Positions 1-6,372 of a stretch of 7,075 bases of DNA are shown in pieces. The position numbers and the translations under genes were made by a program. The notes beneath the pieces were generated by a model. That model worked only from the letters and a program-made list of their open reading frames with translations. It did no database searches and was not told where the DNA came from. Each line of letters begins with the position of its first letter. Position 1 is the stretch's first letter. Source of the stretch: Bacteroidota bacterium (GTDB lineage: Bacteria; Bacteroidota; Ignavibacteria; Ignavibacteriales; Melioribacteraceae); contig JAKAMS010000129.1 of assembly GCA_021812745.1 (NCBI GenBank), positions 1 to 7,075 of the forward strand, written 5' to 3'.

Positions 1-181
1 CCAAACGCAATTCCGTATTGAGCACAATTACATCCGAACTTTGATGCAACTCTTTTTTGGATAGATAAAGTATGGCGCTGAGAGAAACAACCACCAAGAT
101 CGAGATTATCCAACTGATTGCAATTTTCCTTTCAATTGGAACATGGCGCCACTTGTTTAGTAATGAAATATTTTTTCTCAT
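1..181 (-). CDS. N-terminal fragment of a membrane-anchored sensor protein (histidine kinase or similar), cut by window edge
   Basis: Sixty codons are readable from an ATG at 181 down to the left edge with no stop. The protein begins with a short basic cytoplasmic stretch (MRKNISLLNKWRHVPIERK), followed by one clear transmembrane helix at about residues 20-40 (AISWIISILVVVSLSAILYL), then a polar exported segment starting SKKELHQSSDVIVLNTELRL. This layout is typical of sensor kinases or receptors with an N-terminal anchor. The hydrophilic part resembles the start of CHASE3-type sensor domains, but too little is visible to assign it. An in-frame stop lies five codons upstream of the ATG, which fixes the start region, although no strong Shine-Dalgarno is seen. 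It follows the receptor terminator, so it probably has its own promoter in the 182-287 gap. TATATTTG on the minus strand at 241-234 fits a Bacteroidota-type -7 element, but no matching upstream element is obvious. Confidence 0.65.
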   Translation of the reverse strand, partial: MRKNISLLNKWRHVPIERKIAISWIISILVVVSLSAILYLSKKELHQSSDVIVLNTELRL

Positions 182-287
182 GCAAAAAGTCTGTTTATTT
201 AATTTAAATACTACTGAAATTATTTAGATCATGCAAATATAACTCACAAGGATATAAGGATGAGAAGATTTTTGACTGTATCGGTAT

Positions 288-331
288 ATATATAAAAATA
301 AGAAGAGGGGAAACTTTAATTTCTCCTCTTC
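288..331 (-). terminator. Rho-independent terminator after the second chemoreceptor
   Basis: The arms 302-308 (gaagagg) and 325-331 (cctcttc) pair perfectly. They continue through one mismatch into gaaa/tttc (310-313 with 320-323), leaving a six-base loop at 314-319. On the minus strand the hairpin is followed by TTATTTTTATATA, a good U-tract. It lies 33 bases past the stop of the 701-residue receptor. A shorter T-run on the plus strand (333-337) means it could also act in the other direction. Its stem matches the terminator at 2757-2796 at 25 of 30 positions, evidence that both descend from one duplicated cassette. Confidence 0.85.
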
Positions 332-364
332 CTTTTTAGAATGGTTTACTTCTCTTCTCTCACT

Positions 365-2470
365 TTAAGAATGAATAACCAATTTTCCGTTTGATCTAAC
401 AGCCAACTGACTTCTGGTTTCCGTCTTTTGTGAGTTTCTGCCATTTCCGTTTGAACTCGCATCAATTTTGAATCTTGAAACCAGCTCTTGCAGATTAAGT
501 GTTAATCTATTCAAATCTTCTGCGGCGCGTGCAATCTGTTGAACACCGGCAGCGCTTTGTTGTGTTACACTGCTGATTGATTCGATGTTCTTGCTTATCT
601 GTTCAGCTGTTGCGCTCTGTTGTTCGCTTGCTGCGGCAACCTGGGTTGACATATCAACTACATCTTGTGCGCCGGCAATAATCTGTTTTAGAGATTGACC
701 TGCTTTTTCCGCCAATACTTTTCCTTTCTCTACTTCTTCGGTTCCTTGCCGCATTGATACAACTGCGCCTTCTGTGTCGCTCTGAATTTGGCGGATCATT
801 GTGGCAATTTCTTTTGTTGCTTTGGTTGTACGTTCTGCTAATTTTCTAACTTCATCGGCAACAACAGCAAAACCTCTTCCTTGTTCACCGGCGCGTGCGG
901 CTTCAATAGCTGCATTGAGAGCAAGCAAGTTTGTTTGGTCTGCAATATCATCAATCACTTGTGCAATCTCACCAATTTCATCGCTTCTTTTACCCAATAC
1001 TTGAACTGTGTCGGCGGATTTTTTAACTACATCAGCAATTCTGTTCATTCCATCTATTGTTTCGCCAACCACTTTACCGCCTTCATTGGCTATAGCGCCT
1101 GCATTCTTAGCCGCATCTGATGCTAAGCCGGAATTCTTTGTGGTTTCGAAAATAGTTTTTGTCATCTCTTCCACTGCACCTGCAACTTCTGTTGCTTGAG
1201 CGCTTTGCTCTTGAGCGCCTGCCGCCATTTCTTCTGTGCTTGATGAGATTTCATTGCTTGCGCTGGCAGTAGCTTGAATTGCTTCCGACACATCTGATAA
1301 CGCACTACTGAAGGAATCAGCTAAGCTATTGATACTATTTTTAATTACGGCGTAATCACCTTTATAATCTCCGTTCATACGTACTGTTAAATCTCCGCTT
1401 GCTAAATTTTCCAAGACTTTGCTTGATTCATTTATCGGCTGAACTACAGCATCAACAGTAGCATTCAGACCGTTAATCAATTCTTTATAACTGCCTTTGA
1501 ATTTTGTTACATCGCCTCGTTTGGAAAGTTTACCGTTAACCGCAGCCTCAACAAGTAAATTCGATTCGTGAACGGTATCTTTTATCGCGCTAACCGCAAC
1601 ACCAATTGACTTAATTGTATTCTGAACTCCTGCATTAATTTGATTTATACTATTTGCCAGATTTCCTATTTCGTCGGTAGATTTAATTTCGATCAGTGTT
1701 AATTTAGAATCTAAATTTATATTAAGATCGCCATTTGCAAGCTGCTCTCCGCATATGGAAAGATTCTGAATATCAACATCTTTAATGCTGTTCATTTTAT
1801 CAACAACTTGATTAATAGATCTTGAGAGGTAATTCGATATAAATATTCCTATAAAAAAAGCTGCTACAATGCCAACACCTAGCACAACATAAATTTCTAA
1901 ACTAGCAGAGCTATATTCATTTCCAATTTCCTGATCAAGAGAATCAGCAAGATGTTCCTCTGAAGTCATAACGCTGTCGAGTTCTTCGGTTATCCTTTTT
2001 GCTTCATGGTCAAATTCACCCGCTTCGAATTCATGCGCCGCGGCTTCATCGCCGCTGAGTGCTAATTTAACACCTTTCTCAACAGCCGGCTTGAATTCAT
2101 CCCACGATTTTTTGTACTCTTCATATAACTTTTTCTCTTCACGGTCCAAATTTGTAGAAGCGAACTTTACCATAAGTTCATCTTCCTTTTTCTCGTGATC
2201 CGAAATTGCTTTTTCCAGCATGGTTCTTTCCGATGCATCTTTAGATGCTACAAGATTTGCAACGGAGAGACGAATCTCATAGAGTTCCTGTTGAGCACCG
2301 CCCAATTCAACTAAAGGTACGGCACGATCATCGTACATTTGTTTTGCATTATCATTCATTAATGACATCTTGCTGATGCCTGTATAACCGATGAATGCTG
2401 CAATTAAAGCTACAAGAGAGAAGCTGAAGATTAACTTCTTGCTGATTTTCAAATTGTAGAACCAGTTCAT
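365..2470 (-). CDS. Methyl-accepting chemotaxis protein with HAMP array (701 aa)
   Basis: This is a transmembrane chemoreceptor that would pass periplasmic signals to a CheA-CheW array. It has a short basic N-terminus ([12 protein letters not shown]), TM1 at about residues 12-31, an extracytoplasmic domain at about 32-190 with the length and helical, acidic character of a four-helix bundle, and TM2 at about 193-212. A HAMP region follows, then two further HAMP-like segments (around 300-340, with [10 protein letters not shown], and 345-395, with [10 protein letters not shown]). The signalling hairpin covers about 397-670, with the conserved tip [20 protein letters not shown] and then [18 protein letters not shown] at about 511-548. 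Likely methylation sites include the EE pair in [10 protein letters not shown]. The distance from tip to C-terminal end (about 20 heptads) fits the 40-heptad class, an estimate only. The tail is a Gly/Asn-rich linker ending in [13 protein letters not shown]. The ATG at 2470 is preceded by AAGGGG seven bases upstream. No PAS domain is present, unlike its paralogue at 2811-5039. Confidence 0.95.
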   Translation of the reverse strand: MNWFYNLKISKKLIFSFSLVALIAAFIGYTGISKMSLMNDNAKQMYDDRAVPLVELGGAQQELYEIRLSVANLVASKDASERTMLEKAISDHEKKEDELMVKFASTNLDREEKKLYEEYKKSWDEFKPAVEKGVKLALSGDEAAAHEFEAGEFDHEAKRITEELDSVMTSEEHLADSLDQEIGNEYSSASLEIYVVLGVGIVAAFFIGIFISNYLSRSINQVVDKMNSIKDVDIQNLSICGEQLANGDLNINLDSKLTLIEIKSTDEIGNLANSINQINAGVQNTIKSIGVAVSAIKDTVHESNLLVEAAVNGKLSKRGDVTKFKGSYKELINGLNATVDAVVQPINESSKVLENLASGDLTVRMNGDYKGDYAVIKNSINSLADSFSSALSDVSEAIQATASASNEISSSTEEMAAGAQEQSAQATEVAGAVEEMTKTIFETTKNSGLASDAAKNAGAIANEGGKVVGETIDGMNRIADVVKKSADTVQVLGKRSDEIGEIAQVIDDIADQTNLLALNAAIEAARAGEQGRGFAVVADEVRKLAERTTKATKEIATMIRQIQSDTEGAVVSMRQGTEEVEKGKVLAEKAGQSLKQIIAGAQDVVDMSTQVAAASEQQSATAEQISKNIESISSVTQQSAAGVQQIARAAEDLNRLTLNLQELVSRFKIDASSNGNGRNSQKTETRSQLAVRSNGKLVIHS
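461..1282 (-). repeat. Receptor signalling-domain direct repeat, copy 1
   Basis: These 822 bases encode residues 397-670 of the 701-residue receptor. They align without gaps, at an offset of 2449, to 2910-3731 in the other receptor. The proteins differ at 17 of 274 positions by hand count. Two stretches are identical at the DNA level including third codon positions: 858-922 (65 bases, equals 3307-3371) and 978-1060 (83 bases, equals 3427-3509). This makes the pair a substrate for homologous recombination or gene conversion. Confidence 0.95.
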
Positions 2471-2477
2471 TTTGTTA

Positions 2478-2483
2478 CCCCTT
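2478..2483 (-). promoter_or_regulatory. Ribosome binding site of the 701-aa receptor, overlapping the upstream micro-ORF stop
   Basis: AAGGGG on the minus strand lies seven bases before the ATG at 2470. Its first two bases are the last two of the TAA that ends the barrel-derived micro-ORF (2484-2482). Ribosomes finishing the micro-ORF would therefore stop on this site, which would permit translational coupling. The site is one base weaker than the AAGGAG used by the paralogous receptor. Confidence 0.7.
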
Positions 2484-2613
2484 ATTTGTTTGTAAAAAAT
2501 ATTTTAAATGCGCTAAATATATTTAAGACGTTAAATTTGCTTTTACTTTCATTAATAATTAGCGGCATTAGCAGAAGCAAAATGAACGCGCGGAAAATTC
2601 TATTTGAATTCAT
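2482..2613 (-). pseudogene. Collapsed remnant of the outer-membrane barrel gene (43-codon micro-ORF)
   Basis: Read from ATG 2613, the frame gives MNSNRIFRAFILLLLMPLII, a signal-peptide-like start. This matches the intact barrel protein's [20 protein letters not shown], and the underlying 53 bases align without gaps to 5807-5859. The frame then jumps directly to a C-terminal end, [13 protein letters not shown], matching the intact [10 protein letters not shown], and stops at 2482. The whole beta-barrel (roughly 220 residues) is missing, so this cannot be a working outer-membrane protein. The reading frame nevertheless runs from start to stop without interruption. An in-frame ATG at 2622 could add three residues. 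It sits 10 bases after the cheW remnant and 11 before the receptor ATG, much as in the intact cassette. It is most likely a relic. A short membrane peptide or a coupling role is possible but unproven. Confidence 0.8.
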
Positions 2614-2623
2614 CAGTACCATT

Positions 2624-2734
2624 TTATTTAGCGACTTCATGTAATTGTGATGACTTTTCTTTGAGCAAAAAATTAGAATGAGTAATCTTATTGATCTCAT
2701 AACCATTTAGTCTCTTTTGATTTACGTTACTCAT
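2624..2734 (-). pseudogene. cheW: Collapsed remnant of cheW (36-codon micro-ORF)
   Basis: From ATG 2734 the frame reads MSNVNQKRLNGY, then EINKITHSNFLL, then KEKSSQLHEVAK and a stop. The beginning matches intact CheW (MSTVNQKK), the middle matches CheW EINKMTQ (residues 36-42), and the end matches LLREESSQLQEVA (149-161). More than 100 residues forming the CheW SH3-like fold are absent, so it cannot act as a coupling protein. Inside it, AGATTACTCATTCT (2688-2675) matches the DNA for CheW RLLIL (138-142) in a shifted frame; a further 13-base loss then restores the original frame. The ribosome site and its 8-base spacing to the ATG are preserved exactly as in the intact gene. A longer 74-codon frame starting at 2706 reads through most of this in the wrong frame and is not regarded as a gene. 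Confidence 0.82.
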
Positions 2735-2742
2735 CTAACCAT

Positions 2743-2749
2743 ACTCCTT
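2743..2749 (-). promoter_or_regulatory. Preserved ribosome binding site of the cheW remnant
   Basis: AAGGAGT on the minus strand, eight bases before ATG 2734, is identical in sequence and spacing to the site before intact cheW (6366-6372). It is the strongest ribosome site in unit B although the gene behind it is a relic, so translation of the micro-ORF is plausible. Confidence 0.7.
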
Positions 2750-2756
2750 TATTTTG

Positions 2757-2796
2757 TCGAAAAAGGGAAGAGGAAAAATTTTCATTTCTCCTCTTT
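2757..2796 (-). terminator. Rho-independent terminator between the two receptor units
   Basis: Arms 2768-2774 (aagagga) and 2789-2795 (tcctctt) pair. After one mismatch they continue as aaat/attt (2776-2779 with 2784-2787), leaving a four-base loop. The minus strand then has CCCTTTTTCG. It begins 15 bases past the stop of the 742-residue receptor. Only about 22 bases separate it from the cheW remnant start, so the second receptor depends on read-through, on a promoter inside the preceding gene, or on one in the remnant region. The stem is A-rich next to the loop, so termination may be partial. Confidence 0.75.
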
Positions 2797-2810
2797 CACT
2801 TTTGCTAACC

Positions 2811-5039
2811 TTAGTGATTAACCAATTTACCGTTTGATCTAACAGCTAACTGACCTCTTGTTTCGGTATTGTATGAACTTTTGCCGTTTCCATTACCGTT
2901 TGAACTCATATCAATTTTGAATCTTGAAACCAATTCTTGCAAATTGACAGTTAATCTGTTCAAATCTTCTGCGGCTCTTGCAATCTGTTGTACTCCGGCA
3001 GCGCTCTGTTGTGTTACACTGCTGATTGATTCGATGTTTTTGCTAATCTGTTCAGCGGCGCTTGATTGTTCTTCGCTTGCGGCTGCAACTTGTGTTGACA
3101 TATCAACTACATCCTGTGCGCCCGTAATAATTTGTTCCAGAGATTGTCCTGCTTTTTCAGCCAATACTTTTCCTTTTTCTACTTCTTCGGTTCCTTGCTG
3201 CATTGATACAACCGCACCTTCTGTGTCTTTCTGTATTTGGCGGATCATTGTTGCAATTTCTTTTGTTGCTTTGGTTGTTCTCTCTGCCAATTTTCTAACT
3301 TCATCTGCAACAACAGCAAAACCTCTTCCTTGTTCACCGGCGCGTGCGGCTTCAATAGCTGCATTGAGAGCCAGCAAGTTTGTTTGATCCGCTATATCAT
3401 CAATCACTTGAACAATCTCGCCAATCTCATCGCTTCTTTTACCCAATACTTGAACTGTGTCGGCGGATTTTTTAACTACATCAGCAATTCTGTTCATTCC
3501 ATCTATTGTCTCACCAACGACTTTACCGCCCTCTTTGGCAATATTGCCTGCGTTCTTTGCCGCGTCTGATGCTTGTCCGGAGTTGCGAGTTGTTTCGATA
3601 ATGGTTTTTGTCATCTCTTCAACAGCACCGGCAACCTCAGTTGTTTGAGCGCTTTGTTCTTGAGCGCCGGCTGCCATCTCTTCTGTGCTTGATGAAATTT
3701 GATTGCTTGCGCTTGCTGTGGCTTGAACTGCCTGCGTTACGTTATTGATTATGCCTTTTATATTCTGAACGGATTTGTTAAAGCCATAGAAAAGTTTTGC
3801 GATATCATCATCTTCCTTTTCCGGAACTACTTCAACAGTTAAATCGCCATCCGCAAATTTTTCCATCTCGGTGAGTATGCTTTGAGTTGAGCGGGTTAAA
3901 TAATTTTGAGCGTCTTTAATTTCTTTAATATCAGTAACAGCTTCTAATGCGCCGATAATTTTTCCTTCTTTATTCTTAATCGGTGAGCCGGTGTATAATA
4001 TTGGTAGTTCAACACCGTTCGGATGTGCTACTGTTTCTTCTGTAAATGTCGAATCATTTTTCATAGCTTTTGCAAGAGCGCAATTTTCTGTACGGCAGTG
4101 ACCGGTTCTAAATTGGTCGTAACATTTTTGTCCTATCAATTGTTTTTGATCACGAGCAACAATTTTTGCCCCGATCTTATTCATGTATTGGATATTAAAC
4201 TCTTTGTCAATAATCATAACGGGATTAGGAACATTATCCAGATACTGAATTTGAAGAGCGATTTTTTCGGTCATATTCTGAAATGCTGTAGTCAATTCAC
4301 CAACTTCATCTTTACTCTTACTTTCAATTTTTACGTTAGTATCGCCGGCGGCAAATTTATTTGTAGCTTCTAATAACTCTTTAACCGGATTACCAATTAC
4401 TTTTGAAATGAATAATCCCAGTCCTACTGCCGCAATCATTCCTACTATTACAAAAATTATCATGTTTCTTGAAGCGGCATTTGCTTCAACAGTATTATTT
4501 TCTGATCTGTTTTTTGCTCTTCTTGTAAGAACATCATTAAGCTTAGATAACGCATCTTGAGATTGTTTTCTGGAATTATTTAGCGCACCATTCCATAAAT
4601 TCATCGCTTCTTCTGTTTTACTTTCTTTAGCCAAACTTATTAATTTTTTAAAATTTTCTTGAAACAACTTGTAAGATGCTTTGGCTTCATTTGCTGCCTG
4701 ACGGGATTCTTCCGGGAGATCTACTTTATCCAATTCAGAAAAGCTTTTATCTATACTAGCTTCTCGTGCAGTTATACTGTTAGCGGCTGTTTCGCTGTCT
4801 GCCGGTGTTCGTGCAACAACAAGTTCTAAACCGTTGCCGCGCATCCTCTGAAAATGAGTGGATATGTCTCCGCTGATTCCGAGAGGGACAGTATTGGTTT
4901 CATACAATGTTTTATCACTTTCGTCTGCGGTTTTAAGACTGGAGATGCCTTCGTAGCCCACTAAACCTGCAATCAAAGCCACGAGAATAAAACTGATAAT
5001 TAGTTTACCCCCAATTTTTAGATCATAAAACCACTTCAT
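2811..5039 (-). CDS. Methyl-accepting chemotaxis protein with HAMP and cysteine-bearing PAS domain (742 aa)
   Basis: This is a transmembrane chemoreceptor. From ATG 5039 it has an N-terminus [14 protein letters not shown]1 at about residues 12-31, a helical extracytoplasmic domain at about 35-190 resembling the 4HB_MCP type, TM2 at about 192-213 and HAMP at about 210-262. A PAS domain follows at about 265-375 ([20 protein letters not shown]), ending in a C-terminal-cap-like [13 protein letters not shown] second HAMP-like segment ([12 protein letters not shown], about 390-435) leads to the signalling hairpin at 437-710, whose tip is [20 protein letters not shown]. The PAS carries C306, C315 and C320, a possible cofactor or metal site. 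The tail ends [12 protein letters not shown]. The frame is open upstream to an ATG at 5123, but that lies inside the barrel gene and would add 28 basic residues. ATG 5039 has AAGGAG seven bases upstream and matches the paralogue's start, so it is preferred. Length and layout fit a complete receptor. Confidence 0.95.
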   Translation of the reverse strand: MKWFYDLKIGGKLIISFILVALIAGLVGYEGISSLKTADESDKTLYETNTVPLGISGDISTHFQRMRGNGLELVVARTPADSETAANSITAREASIDKSFSELDKVDLPEESRQAANEAKASYKLFQENFKKLISLAKESKTEEAMNLWNGALNNSRKQSQDALSKLNDVLTRRAKNRSENNTVEANAASRNMIIFVIVGMIAAVGLGLFISKVIGNPVKELLEATNKFAAGDTNVKIESKSKDEVGELTTAFQNMTEKIALQIQYLDNVPNPVMIIDKEFNIQYMNKIGAKIVARDQKQLIGQKCYDQFRTGHCRTENCALAKAMKNDSTFTEETVAHPNGVELPILYTGSPIKNKEGKIIGALEAVTDIKEIKDAQNYLTRSTQSILTEMEKFADGDLTVEVVPEKEDDDIAKLFYGFNKSVQNIKGIINNVTQAVQATASASNQISSSTEEMAAGAQEQSAQTTEVAGAVEEMTKTIIETTRNSGQASDAAKNAGNIAKEGGKVVGETIDGMNRIADVVKKSADTVQVLGKRSDEIGEIVQVIDDIADQTNLLALNAAIEAARAGEQGRGFAVVADEVRKLAERTTKATKEIATMIRQIQKDTEGAVVSMQQGTEEVEKGKVLAEKAGQSLEQIITGAQDVVDMSTQVAAASEEQSSAAEQISKNIESISSVTQQSAAGVQQIARAAEDLNRLTVNLQELVSRFKIDMSSNGNGNGKSSYNTETRGQLAVRSNGKLVNH
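2910..3731 (-). repeat. Receptor signalling-domain direct repeat, copy 2
   Basis: This encodes residues 437-710 of the 742-residue receptor and is the partner of 461-1282. Alignment is gap-free. Upstream of 3731 the two receptors lose similarity abruptly (PAS here, HAMP array in the other). They become alike again only in the first 30 or so residues, around TM1. Confidence 0.95.
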
Positions 5040-5046
5040 TTTGTTT

Positions 5047-5052
5047 CTCCTT
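5047..5052 (-). promoter_or_regulatory. Ribosome binding site deciding the start of the 742-aa receptor
   Basis: AAGGAG on the minus strand with seven bases to ATG 5039. It lies in the 31-base gap after the barrel gene stop (5071) and supports this ATG over the one at 5123, which overlaps the preceding gene. Confidence 0.8.
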
Positions 5053-5070
5053 ATAAGATTTTTTTCTTTA

Positions 5071-5859
5071 TTAGTTAAAAGATATCGTGAATGCTGAGAA
5101 ATACCCGAAATCCTTCTCTTCATTTTTGCCTATCAAGTCAATTTGAGTGCCGAAGACAAAAAGCAATAAGGGTGAAATTTTATATGTAATACCCGGCATA
5201 AGTGATAATTTATCGGAATGAAGTTTTCCATTCCATGTAGCAAAGCCATTTAGCTCAACCACACCTTGAAATTTTTCCGATAACCATTGACCAACGCCTA
5301 TACCGTAGTTTAAAATATTGTTATACGGATGAACGCCGTGAATCCTTGTATAAGAAAGGATCATATCAATGCTTGAACTTTCGGCTAATTTTAAAGAAGC
5401 GATTGAACCATAAGTTGATGTTAGATGATGTTCATCATCCCGTAATGTATCGGCAATAAATTCATTTCCGGCAGGCAGAGCAACTCCGGCTATTAAAGCC
5501 AGATTAAAATTTTCTGAACCGGTAAGAATATATTTAGAACCAAAGGAAACTTGTTCTATTGAAGATGAGAAAGCCGTACCTATTTCAAAATTATTGGCAA
5601 TACCGGCAGTAACTCTAAACATAACACTTGATGAAAAGTTTTTGCCTGATAATGATTCTAACGAACCGTTATCGGAAAATCTATTTTTTGCATCAAAAAC
5701 AGAAAAAGAAGGTTCGAATTCGAAACTGCCGTTAGATAATGCCGTTGCTTCCGGCACACAAAGTTTTGAACCGGAAATTCCGCTAATCTGCGCTACTGAA
5801 ATTGTCAGCGGCATTAGCAGAAGTATATAAAGCGCACGGTAAATTTTTTCTCTTTTCAT
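5071..5859 (-). CDS. Secreted, probably outer-membrane beta-barrel protein in the chemotaxis cassette (262 aa)
   Basis: The N-terminus is a typical export signal: basic MKREK, a hydrophobic core [10 protein letters not shown], and a likely cleavage near SVAQ at about residue 24. The mature part begins with a motif seen in outer-membrane channel or transporter-like barrels ([20 protein letters not shown]). It then shows alternating hydrophobic and polar strands separated by short turns rich in G, N and D, such as [15 protein letters not shown] and [14 protein letters not shown], ending [10 protein letters not shown]. About 240 mature residues would suit a barrel of 10-12 strands. It has one cysteine near the mature N-terminus (SKLCVPE), but this is not a lipobox. 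The start lies 12 bases after the cheW stop with no clear Shine-Dalgarno, so translation is probably coupled to cheW. The family is not recognised with certainty. Its place between cheW and a receptor suggests a link to chemosensing, for example ligand entry, but that is inference. Confidence 0.8.
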   Translation of the reverse strand: MKREKIYRALYILLLMPLTISVAQISGISGSKLCVPEATALSNGSFEFEPSFSVFDAKNRFSDNGSLESLSGKNFSSSVMFRVTAGIANNFEIGTAFSSSIEQVSFGSKYILTGSENFNLALIAGVALPAGNEFIADTLRDDEHHLTSTYGSIASLKLAESSSIDMILSYTRIHGVHPYNNILNYGIGVGQWLSEKFQGVVELNGFATWNGKLHSDKLSLMPGITYKISPLLLFVFGTQIDLIGKNEEKDFGYFSAFTISFN

Positions 5860-5871
5860 TGTATTTACTTT

Positions 5872-6357
5872 TTAAGCGACTTCTTGTAATTGTGATGATT
5901 CTTCTCTTAGCAAAACTTTATTAAGATCAATCAGAATGAGTAATCTGTCTTCAAGTTTTCCAACCGATTTAATAAAATCAGAATTGACGCTTGTAACAAT
6001 TGATGGCGGAGCTTCGGTTATGTTAACCGGAATGCGCAATACTTCATTTACCGAATCCACTATGAAACCAATTGTTCTTGTCTCAATCTCAACTACAATA
6101 ATTCTTGTGTCTTTGTCATGTACTTTTTTCTCCATATTCAATCTTGTTCTAAAATCAATCACTGGAATAACTCTTCCTCTCAAGTTTATAACCCCTTCGA
6201 CGAAGACGGGAGAATTAGGAACTTTAGTTATTTGAGTCATCTTGTTGATCTCTTGAACATTGAGAATGTCCACCCCGAATTCCTCGCTTCCAATCTTGAA
6301 ACTGACCAACTGTAGAAGTTCATTGGAATCATCTTTCTTTTGGTTTACGGTACTCAT
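5872..6357 (-). CDS. cheW: Chemotaxis coupling protein CheW (161 aa)
   Basis: CheW bridges receptor tips and the kinase CheA on the cytoplasmic side of the membrane. The 161 residues match the usual single-domain length. Family signatures are present in order: LQLVSFKIGSEEFGVDILNV (about 15-34), EINKMTQITKVPNSPVFVEG (36-55) running into VINLRGRVIPVIDFR (56-70), IIVVEI..RTIGFIVDSVNEVLRIP (86-110), and GKLEDRLLILIDLNKVL (133-149). Together they form the two SH3-like subdomains that bind CheA and receptors. The ATG at 6357 has AAGGAGT eight bases upstream. The preceding gene ends at 6371, inside that ribosome site, so the two are tightly linked. A collapsed copy lies at 2624-2734. No CheA is encoded nearby, so the partner kinase must come from elsewhere in the genome. 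Confidence 0.97.
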   Translation of the reverse strand: MSTVNQKKDDSNELLQLVSFKIGSEEFGVDILNVQEINKMTQITKVPNSPVFVEGVINLRGRVIPVIDFRTRLNMEKKVHDKDTRIIVVEIETRTIGFIVDSVNEVLRIPVNITEAPPSIVTSVNSDFIKSVGKLEDRLLILIDLNKVLLREESSQLQEVA

Positions 6358-6365
6358 TTAACAGT

Positions 6366-6372
6366 ACTCCTT
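6366..6372 (-). promoter_or_regulatory. Ribosome binding site of cheW, overlapping the preceding stop codon
   Basis: AAGGAGT on the minus strand lies eight bases before ATG 6357. Its first bases are part of the TAA ending the 121-residue gene (6373-6371). This layout suggests co-translation. The same site is duplicated before the cheW remnant at 2743-2749. Confidence 0.8.

Larger units (their letters stand above)
288..2750 (-). repeat. Duplicated chemotaxis cassette, unit B (degenerate copy)
   Basis: This is the second copy of a cassette made of ribosome site, cheW, barrel gene, chemoreceptor and terminator. Order and spacing match unit A (2757-6373), but the cheW and barrel parts have collapsed to about 250 bases. 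Aligned by eye, 2711-2750 matches 6334-6373 at 33 of 40 bases (cheW start and its ribosome site), 2630-2670 matches 5875-5915 at 36 of 41 (cheW end), and 2561-2613 matches 5807-5859 at 39 of 53 (barrel start). The receptor 3' part and the terminator also match. Confidence 0.85.

Noticed and set aside
182..300. Promoters in the left intergenic gap, including plus-strand TTGACT near 273 and minus-strand TATATTTG at 241-234
   Set aside because: The spacing or the partner element does not fit well, and AT-rich spacer yields such matches by chance. No plus-strand gene follows. A promoter for the gene at 181 is expected here but cannot be placed.
2482..2706. A single 74-codon gene starting at 2706
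   Set aside because: Its first 31 codons read the cheW remnant in a non-ancestral frame, with no ribosome site. Only the last 43 codons correspond to a real ancestral frame (barrel remnant), so it is described as two separate remnants.
2869..3387. Plus-strand open frames opposite the receptors, up to 172 codons
   Set aside because: They are antisense shadows of the receptor signalling domains. The same shadow proteins recur opposite both receptors because the coding strands are nearly identical. They are cysteine- and serine-rich, without ribosome sites.
4023..4373. Plus-strand 116-codon frame opposite the PAS region
   Set aside because: It lies wholly antisense to a strong coding region, has an unusual Phe/Cys-rich composition and no ribosome site.
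5040..5123. N-terminal extension of the 742-residue receptor to an ATG at 5123
   Set aside because: It would overlap the barrel gene by 53 bases and put a 28-residue basic leader before TM1. It lacks a ribosome site, whereas ATG 5039 has AAGGAG at ideal spacing and matches the start of the paralogous receptor.
5594..6315. Plus-strand frames opposite the barrel gene and cheW
   Set aside because: The minus-strand genes are clear by family motifs, export signal and spacing. The plus-strand frames have no supporting signals.
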